Source: Candidatus Saccharimonadota bacterium
GTDB taxonomy: Bacteria; Patescibacteriota; Saccharimonadia; Saccharimonadales; Saccharimonadaceae
Direction: 5' to 3'
Assembly (NCBI GenBank): GCA_020428185.1
Contig: JAGQNH010000049.1
Location: 1-6,225 of the forward strand
DNA: 6,225 nucleotides
Part shown: positions 1-4,541 of the stretch, one piece after another
Numbering within the stretch: position 1 is the stretch's first letter
Layout: each line of letters starts with the position of its first letter
Notes under the pieces: model-generated
What the model was told of the DNA's origin: nothing
Database searches by the model: none
Seen by the model: the letters and a program-made list of their open reading frames with translations, nothing else
Program-made: the position numbers and the translations under genes

Positions 1-336
1 GATAGTGTAGAAGAGGACTCGCCTAAAAAAGAAGAGAAGCCAGCAGAGTCTGCGACGCAGCAGTCTTCGACACCTCCGACGGCTACGACATCGACACCCG
101 ATGCTGCCAAGGAGCCTGTTGCGACAAACCCAACACCGGCTTCATCGTCGGCGAATGAACAAGCAGCTCAAACGCCACCACAAGCAACTCCCGTGCAGAC
201 ATCAACGCCAGCAGTGCCGGCACAGCCTCAGCAGCCAGCAACGCCATCTGCCTCTGTTGACGTAAAAGATGCCAATGAAATTGCAAAAGAGTTACAAAAG
301 GATCCCGTGGCCGAGCCACTACACGAGGCAAAATAA
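1..336 (+). CDS. C-terminal tail of an unidentified protein (5' end outside window), Pro/Thr/Ala/Gln-rich
   Basis: An open frame runs from base 1 to a TAA at 334-336, giving the last 111 residues of a longer protein. The visible part opens with a charged stretch (DSVEEDSPKKEEKPAES). It continues through about 70 residues of almost only P, T, A, S and Q, and ends in a short charged, possibly helical segment (DVKDANEIAKELQKDP). There is no membrane segment, cysteine or recognisable domain, so this is probably a disordered linker or tail. The codon pattern is consistent with real coding and the frame has no internal stop. The stop overlaps the start of the next gene by one base (TAATG), implying one operon and coupled translation. 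I cannot name the protein from its tail. The ORF on the opposite strand (83-418) is a shadow. Confidence 0.8.
   Translation, partial: DSVEEDSPKKEEKPAESATQQSSTPPTATTSTPDAAKEPVATNPTPASSSANEQAAQTPPQATPVQTSTPAVPAQPQQPATPSASVDVKDANEIAKELQKDPVAEPLHEAK
325..328 (+). promoter_or_regulatory. Ribosome binding site (GAGG) for the epsilon-like gene
   Basis: GAGG lies inside the end of the upstream gene, 7 nt before the ATG at 336. It supports this start over the internal ATG at 408, which has no Shine-Dalgarno in front of it. Together with the TAATG overlap it suggests translational coupling. Confidence 0.5.
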
Positions 337-647
337 TGGCAGAAGAACCACAGCAAACTCCCGCCCAAGCAGACAATTCAGCGCCAGTGACAACAGATAA
401 GCCACACATGGCGGTCAAAGTGTATGCACCATTTCAGGTGTATTTTGAGGGTGACGCATTTAGTGTCAGTGCAGTCAATGCGACGGGACCGTTTGATATT
501 TTGCCAAAACACCGAAATTTTTTATGTATGCTTGTGCCCTGTAACCTTGTCGTTCATCCTGTTGATGGTGAAAAAAAGACAATTAAGATTCATCGCGCCT
601 TGATGCACGTCAAAGCAGATAGAGTCGCAGTATTTGTCGATGTATAA
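336..647 (+). CDS. ATP synthase epsilon-like protein, beta-sandwich domain only
   Basis: The protein has 103 aa. Residues 1-24 are a Q/P/T-rich, probably disordered extension. Residues 25-103 match the N-terminal beta-sandwich of F1-ATPase epsilon in order and spacing: V-KVYAPF, then VYFEGDAFSVSAVN, then GPFDILPKH at 51-59 (equivalent to the 'GEFGILPGH' turn), a DGEKKTIKI strand, and a final strand MHVKADRVAVFVDV. Canonical epsilon is about 130-140 aa and ends in two helices that contact gamma and regulate ATPase activity; these are absent. There is no F1 beta gene directly upstream, where atpD normally sits. It therefore may be a free-standing epsilon-fold protein and not a working ATP synthase subunit, but I cannot exclude that it serves the synthase. 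It is cytoplasmic, with no signal peptide. Start at 336 was chosen for the GAGG site and the overlap with the upstream stop. Confidence 0.85.
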   Translation: MAEEPQQTPAQADNSAPVTTDKPHMAVKVYAPFQVYFEGDAFSVSAVNATGPFDILPKHRNFLCMLVPCNLVVHPVDGEKKTIKIHRALMHVKADRVAVFVDV

Positions 648-655
648 GATGTGAT

Positions 656-1684
656 TTAGTTTGTGACGAAATAATCAAATGCAAAGACTTGGTTTGCTTC
701 AACGCTTGTAGATGTACATAGCGTAAACTTCGTACTGTCCCGTTCGACGTAGTAGTCTAGCTTCCCTGCTGCTGAATTAACAGGACTTATAAGTACGTGA
801 GGTTGATTGGTAAATGCCTTTTGGAATGTGACTTGCACGATACAACCGCTGCCGATTGGATTGTTGCCTGAATTGAGATTGATAGTGCCGGTCGTGTCAG
901 AGCCATTGAGTGATACGGACCCTCCGCTACCGAGAATCCCTGAGCCGATAAATGATCGGCCTGGCGACGGGCCAGTGAAGGCGATGTGATTTGGAACCTG
1001 CAAGATAGAGTTGCCGTTAAGTATGAGTTTGGTGACAGTAATTTGCGATGCTGTCACGGCTCCGCTAAACGAAGATGTGCCAGCGACATTGAGGTCGCGC
1101 AAAGTGGTTGTGCCTTGGACGGCAGTATTTTGTGCGACTTGGAGGTTATCTATTTGAGTGGTACCGAGATTCGATGTGCCGGATATGGTGATACTTGGCG
1201 CGGTGATACTGCCGCCAGCTTGAATATTGCCAGCGACGTTGAGTGCGCCTCGTAGGAGTGTTTGGCCTGCAATGATAGCGTTGCCTTGGATAGTGAGTGT
1301 TTGCGACGTATTGCCGACAGTTGCATCGCTATTTGAGAGTTGCTTGAGGGCGTCGGCGGTCAGGGATTGATTAGTGATATCTGGTTCAGGGGCTGGTTTT
1401 TGGCTATTGAGAAAATTCACTATAGTTACAGCACCGACAATGACGAGTATCAGGGAAAATATAAGTATATAGAGATTTATTTTGCGAAAGAGTTTTTTGA
1501 TAGGAGACAGTTTCTTTTCATCTGGGTTATCCTGTGTATTGTCTGCTGTGGCTTGCTTTGCCTTTTCTTCTTCGAGGTCTTCTGGCGTACGACTAAGAGC
1601 ATCAGCCGGTGCTTCCTGTTGGCCTTGGGTTTGATCCTGCTTTTCAGCTTCTGGTGACGGAGTATCTTTTTTGTCTGGTTCCAT
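656..1684 (-). CDS. Single-pass membrane protein with exported beta-solenoid/fibre-like domain
   Basis: The protein has 342 aa and is read on the minus strand from the ATG at 1684. Residues 1-67 are hydrophilic and charged (E, K, D, Q, P-rich) and end in the basic cluster KKLFRK. A strong transmembrane helix follows at about 71-92 (LYILIFSLILVIVGAVTIVN). By the positive-inside rule the N-terminus is cytoplasmic and the rest exported. Residues 128-225 consist of short repeated strands with G-N/G-T turns (LTIQGNAIIAG, LNVAGNIQAGG, ITISGTSNLG, LNVAGTSSFSG). This pattern is typical of right-handed beta-solenoids such as bactofilins and phage tail fibres. Residues 226-275 are Gly/Ser-rich. Residues 276-342 form a compact C-terminal domain ending VFAFDYFVTN, similar in style to fibre-tip domains I recall from Patescibacteria surface proteins. 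No enzyme motif is visible. The function is unknown; a surface fibre or adhesin is a guess. No Shine-Dalgarno precedes the start. Confidence 0.85.
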   Translation of the reverse strand: MEPDKKDTPSPEAEKQDQTQGQQEAPADALSRTPEDLEEEKAKQATADNTQDNPDEKKLSPIKKLFRKINLYILIFSLILVIVGAVTIVNFLNSQKPAPEPDITNQSLTADALKQLSNSDATVGNTSQTLTIQGNAIIAGQTLLRGALNVAGNIQAGGSITAPSITISGTSNLGTTQIDNLQVAQNTAVQGTTTLRDLNVAGTSSFSGAVTASQITVTKLILNGNSILQVPNHIAFTGPSPGRSFIGSGILGSGGSVSLNGSDTTGTINLNSGNNPIGSGCIVQVTFQKAFTNQPHVLISPVNSAAGKLDYYVERDSTKFTLCTSTSVEANQVFAFDYFVTN

Positions 1685-1781
1685 GATTTGTGACTTATTA
1701 TTGTGCTTATGTATAGAGTACTATATCTACAACCATGATGCTAGTTGAGTTTTTGTGGTTGGTAGGTGATAATCATAGACA
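1685..1781. promoter_or_regulatory. Divergent intergenic region between the membrane fibre gene and the surface-protein cluster
   Basis: These 97 bp separate two divergently transcribed genes and must hold both promoters. The plus-strand promoter is listed separately. On the minus strand I see only weak -10 candidates (TATACA, TAATAA and TATAGT, all within about 45 nt of the ATG at 1684). None has a convincing -35 box at 16-18 nt, so that promoter is not placed. No clear operator palindrome was found. Confidence 0.45.
1745..1773 (+). promoter_or_regulatory. Sigma70-type promoter placed for a leaderless transcript
   Basis: TTGAGT (1745-1750) and GATAAT (1768-1773) are separated by exactly 17 nt. 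Transcription would begin about 7-8 nt beyond the -10 box, at about 1780-1782, on or next to the ATG at 1782. No Shine-Dalgarno lies before that ATG or before the in-frame ATG at 1788, which fits leaderless translation. Confidence 0.5.
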
Positions 1782-2531
1782 ATGCTTATGCAAAAAGGGA
1801 GACTGTTGTACTACGCGAGGCACATACTGCTATTGGCAGTAGCTGTTTGTTGTGTTGGCGCGGGGACGGTGGCTGCGGAATCTTCGAGCTCGACGAGCTA
1901 TAAGGTGATGGATACGCAATTTGGATCGAGCTCTACTCTATCAACATGCTCTGATAATTATTGCGCCAAGGCGTCACTCGGAGACGTCGTAGCCGGGAGT
2001 AGCTCTAGTAGTGGCAACACGGCATATTTTGGGTCTGTTTCGGGTAGTAATCCTTTGCTTGAGCTGATTGTTGCGAGTGGTTCGTATACGTTGGGCGATC
2101 TGGATACATCGACAACAGCGACAATTACGATGACGGCACAAGTGCGAAGTTATCTAAGTAGTGGCTATGTATTGCAGGTTGTCGGCACGCCACCAAAAAC
2201 CGCAAGTCACACGCTTAGCGCATTGTCGTCACCGACTGCATCCGACCCAGGCACTGAGCAGTTTGGTATCAATGCGGTAGCAAATACAAGTCCAAATATC
2301 GGAACAAACCCGGCGCAGGTGCCATCGAGCGAGACGAGTTTTGGTGCGGTTGCAAGTGGCTATGATACGCCGAATCTATTTAAGTTTTCGAGCGGTGATG
2401 TCGTGGCACAAAGTACGAGCTCATCAGGTAGGACAGACTATACGATCAGTATGATTATCAATATATCGAGCGTGACCCCAGCAGGACGATACGCGGCTGA
2501 TTATGCGGCAGTAGTCATACCAACGTACTAG
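1782..2531 (+). CDS. Secreted surface protein with Patescibacteria-type C-terminal beta domain (smallest paralogue)
   Basis: The protein has 249 aa. The signal peptide spans residues 1-32: basic n-region, hydrophobic 14-28, probable cut after V-A-A at 32. Residues 33-90 are Ser-rich with a 'SYKVMDTQFGSSS' opening and a CSDNYC motif (C56, C61) that could form a disulfide. From about residue 93 to the end lies the domain shared with the next two genes: a 'YTLGDLDTS' strand, SGYVLQVVGTPP, then GTEQFGINAVANTSP (158-171), a FKFSSGDVVAQ strand (200-210), and a closing TPAGRYAADYAAVVIPTY (232-249). No membrane anchor or LPXTG is present. The overall pattern resembles hypothetical surface proteins that I recall from Saccharibacteria; this is memory, not a search. 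M1 and M3 are both possible starts. It is the first gene of the plus-strand surface cluster, and its function is unknown. Confidence 0.9.
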   Translation: MLMQKGRLLYYARHILLLAVAVCCVGAGTVAAESSSSTSYKVMDTQFGSSSTLSTCSDNYCAKASLGDVVAGSSSSSGNTAYFGSVSGSNPLLELIVASGSYTLGDLDTSTTATITMTAQVRSYLSSGYVLQVVGTPPKTASHTLSALSSPTASDPGTEQFGINAVANTSPNIGTNPAQVPSSETSFGAVASGYDTPNLFKFSSGDVVAQSTSSSGRTDYTISMIINISSVTPAGRYAADYAAVVIPTY

Positions 2532-2569
2532 ACATATCGTTACAAAACTGTGGAAAAATATAAGCATGT

Positions 2570-2599
2570 GCACTATTGCGTTTTTTATAACACTAGTGC
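2570..2599. repeat. Short inverted repeat spanning the promoter of the 590-aa surface protein
   Basis: GCACTA (2570-2575) and TAGTGC (2594-2599) are perfect inverted 6-bp arms with an 18-bp gap. The left arm abuts the -35 box and the right arm contains the extended -10 TG and touches the -10 box. It could be an operator, but arms this short also arise by chance. Confidence 0.3.
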
Positions 2600-2605
2600 T
2601 AAAAT
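2576..2605 (+). promoter_or_regulatory. Extended -10 promoter of the 590-aa surface protein gene
   Basis: TTGCGT (2576-2581), an 18-nt spacer, then TGCTAAAAT with the -10 hexamer TAAAAT at 2600-2605 and the extended TG at 2597-2598. A start near 2612 would give a leader of about 44 nt that is very A-rich close to the ribosome site, consistent with an unstructured, well translated leader. Confidence 0.55.
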
Positions 2606-2644
2606 ACCTCGTGTAACCCTTGTCAAAAGGAAAATAAAAATATA

Positions 2645-2650
2645 AAGGAG
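2645..2650 (+). promoter_or_regulatory. Strong ribosome binding site AAGGAG
   Basis: A canonical AAGGAG sits 5 nt before the ATG at 2656 in an A/T-only surround. It is the best Shine-Dalgarno in the window and fixes the start of the 590-aa protein. The genes on either side in the surface cluster have none. Confidence 0.8.
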
Positions 2651-2655
2651 AAAAT

Positions 2656-4428
2656 ATGAGTAGACACCAACTCAAATCAATAGCTCAGCGCGGAACGTCG
2701 CTGACAGCTGCAATGGCCCTTGTGGTCTCGTCTGTCGGTTCGGCGGTATTGCCAGCGATGTCGGCGTATGCTGACGCGTTGAACCCGCTGACAAATCGTA
2801 GCTTGACGCTCTCAAGCTCGTCACCCGGATGGGACTTTACGGACGGTTCGGGTAATGCCACATATGCACCACCAAACAGCGGTGCAAATGGCCAAAAAAC
2901 AGGTAACTATTTTGATTTTAAAGTTAGTTCCACTGCAACAGTGAAAACCCTATCTTTCCAATACTGTACGACATCTGCGGGTAACTGTCTTGCTCCAGGA
3001 GACAATGGTTGGACTACTGGAACGCGTAATGCCGATACTTCGTCAACTTCTGACCTTAACATTCATAACAGCAGTGCTGCCGAAATTGGTTCTGGCGACT
3101 TTTCGACAATAGTCAACACATCTACTGGCGCTATCCAGGCAATACCTGGTGGTGATATTACCGTACCAACAAACGGTACAGATCCAGGTAACAGTGTTGC
3201 AGGTAATTTTGCCGTGTATCGCGATGTAGCTGGTACGTGGACGCAGTCAACCGGTTGGACGTTGAGCGTGCACAATGCAGAGACAGGTACTGAGGGTGCA
3301 GAATCTGCTACTGGTAAGAATAACTATATGGTCTTGACTAATGCTTCAGGCGTTGCGCTTACTGCTGGCCAGCAGGTTAAGGTTGTGTTCTTTGCTTCTG
3401 ACAACGACTTTTATATCACAAACCCTGGCTCTAGCTGGTTCTTCGTCAAGATTAATACTTACGACGTAGAATACAATGCGTCTCCATCTGGTGGCCAAGT
3501 TGACTTAACCGGCTTACAACCAGACACTGATGCAAACGTGATAGATGGCGGCGTGACTGTTGCTAACGTCATGAACCACTCAATCCGTATTCAGACAAAG
3601 GTCTTGGAAACCATGCAGTTCTCTGTAGGAACCGTTGACCCTAACACGCTTGCAAGCGATGATGGTGCTGGTGGTCCGAGTTCATACGAAACAGCTATGT
3701 ATGCAAATACCGGTGGACTAACAGGTACAACACCTCATGCGGTTTGTGACCCGATTGTCGGCGGACTTGACGCATCGGATACTTCAACGCTAAACGTATT
3801 GTCAATGGGTAATACCAATGGTGAGAATTCACTTGAAGTCGGCCATACGTACAGCACGCACTCTTATTGGCGATTGAGTTCCAACTCTAGCGCGGGTGCA
3901 ACAGTTTACTACTCAGGTAATACACTTGCGAATACTGTTGGTGATGAAATCGCTGAAATTGGTGCCGCAAAGGCAGCTCCGCAACCAGGAAGTGAGCAGT
4001 TTGGCCTTGCCCTTACAGTCGCTGATAATACAGGTGGAGCAGATGAAGTTCTTGGAGTACAACAGTTTACTACCGACTACGCAGTCGAAGCAACATATGA
4101 GCAAGGTGCTGACGGTAACTTGTCAAGCGTAGACTCAAGTACTACAACTGACGTTGGTGGTAATGCTAGCTGGCACAGTCCGAGGCTTTACCCACTCGTA
4201 CCTACAACGAACTATAACGAAGGTGCGGGCGACGTGAACGGCACGCCTACTACAAAGTTTGCTTTCGTCAGTGATTCCACTCTTATCCCTGTGCCGATTG
4301 CAAATGAAACTACTGAAGTCGTTGACTGTGTAACAGGACGTATGCGCTATGTAGCAAACATCGCTGCAACGACACCTGCTGGTATCTACACAACAGCTAT
4401 CAACTACATTGCAGCTCCTCAGTACTAA
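2656..4428 (+). CDS. Probable abundant secreted surface (S-layer-like) protein, large paralogue
   Basis: The protein has 590 aa. The signal peptide is residues 1-39, with cut after A-Y-A before D40. The N-terminal Ig-like part (about 45-315) opens with 'NRSLTLSSSSPG' and has FQYCTTSAGNC (C104, C111) and a strand FVKINTYD (263-270). It ends in a 'DGGVTV...IRIQTKV' passage that aligns with the 359-aa neighbour. The C-terminal domain (about 316-590) carries YWRLSSNSSAG, GSEQFGLAL (445-453), TTKFAFVSD, and the closing TPAGIYTTAINYIAAPQY (573-590). Relative to its paralogues it has an insertion of roughly 70 residues at about 460-530. There is no LPXTG or membrane anchor. Strong promoter, AAGGAG site, own terminator and a codon pattern richer in AAC, GGT, GCA and ACT than its neighbours suggest high expression. 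The S-layer role is inference; the family has no known function that I can cite. Confidence 0.92.
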   Translation: MSRHQLKSIAQRGTSLTAAMALVVSSVGSAVLPAMSAYADALNPLTNRSLTLSSSSPGWDFTDGSGNATYAPPNSGANGQKTGNYFDFKVSSTATVKTLSFQYCTTSAGNCLAPGDNGWTTGTRNADTSSTSDLNIHNSSAAEIGSGDFSTIVNTSTGAIQAIPGGDITVPTNGTDPGNSVAGNFAVYRDVAGTWTQSTGWTLSVHNAETGTEGAESATGKNNYMVLTNASGVALTAGQQVKVVFFASDNDFYITNPGSSWFFVKINTYDVEYNASPSGGQVDLTGLQPDTDANVIDGGVTVANVMNHSIRIQTKVLETMQFSVGTVDPNTLASDDGAGGPSSYETAMYANTGGLTGTTPHAVCDPIVGGLDASDTSTLNVLSMGNTNGENSLEVGHTYSTHSYWRLSSNSSAGATVYYSGNTLANTVGDEIAEIGAAKAAPQPGSEQFGLALTVADNTGGADEVLGVQQFTTDYAVEATYEQGADGNLSSVDSSTTTDVGGNASWHSPRLYPLVPTTNYNEGAGDVNGTPTTKFAFVSDSTLIPVPIANETTEVVDCVTGRMRYVANIAATTPAGIYTTAINYIAAPQY

Positions 4429-4469
4429 ATCGACACCGATTTAGCGAAAGCTACAAGTAGCGTAGAGAT

Positions 4470-4497
4470 ATAACCGACCTCCATGGAGGTCGGTTAT
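4470..4497 (+). terminator. Perfect 28-bp palindrome, terminator of the 590-aa protein gene
   Basis: A 12-bp perfect stem (arms starting ATAACCGACCTC, 4470-4481, pairing with 4486-4497) closes on a CATG loop, 41 nt after the stop codon. The downstream tract GCTTTGTCT is only moderately T-rich, so it may terminate imperfectly or mainly stabilise the 3' end. It separates the abundant gene from the next one. Confidence 0.75.
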
Positions 4498-4528
4498 GCT
4501 TTGTCTGGTAGTAATAGCATGAAGAGGG

Positions 4529-4534
4529 TACAAT
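4529..4534 (+). promoter_or_regulatory. -10 box (TACAAT) close to the start codon of the 359-aa protein gene
   Basis: TACAAT ends 7 nt before the ATG at 4542, so transcription would begin at about 4541-4542 and give a leaderless mRNA. No good -35 box is found at 16-18 nt. The nearest purine run (GAAGAGGG, ending 4528) is 13 nt from the ATG, too far for a normal Shine-Dalgarno. Confidence 0.4.
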
Positions 4535-4541
4535 AACAGAC

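Noticed and set aside
325..340. Programmed -1 frameshift fusing the upstream protein to the epsilon-like domain
   Set aside because: The local AAAA run does not form a standard slippery heptamer and a normal GAGG-ATG start is present, so coupled re-initiation is the simpler reading.
83..418. Minus-strand ORF of 111 aa opposite the Pro/Thr-rich tail and the epsilon-like start
   Set aside because: It lies antisense to two well supported genes, has no ribosome site, and its length is explained by the low stop frequency opposite Pro/Ala/Thr-rich sequence.
807..1657. Plus-strand ORFs of 60, 89 and 105 aa inside the minus-strand fibre gene
   Set aside because: They are antisense shadows. The hydrophobic look of the last one comes from reading the transmembrane and linker codons backwards, and none has a promoter or ribosome site.
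1886..1900. AGCTCG-A-CGAGCT inverted repeat near the start of the 249-aa gene
   Set aside because: It lies within Ser/Thr codons and is readily explained by repeated AGC/TCG/ACG codon use.
2616..2650. Leader hairpin (CCTT pairing with AAGG) as a translational switch for the 590-aa gene
   Set aside because: Only 4-5 base pairs are possible in a very A-rich leader; too weak to call a riboswitch or attenuator.
2424..2675. Minus-strand ORF covering the 2532-2655 intergenic region
   Set aside because: It overlaps the end of one gene and the promoter of the next; its Phe/Tyr-rich content reflects the A/T-rich promoter and leader.
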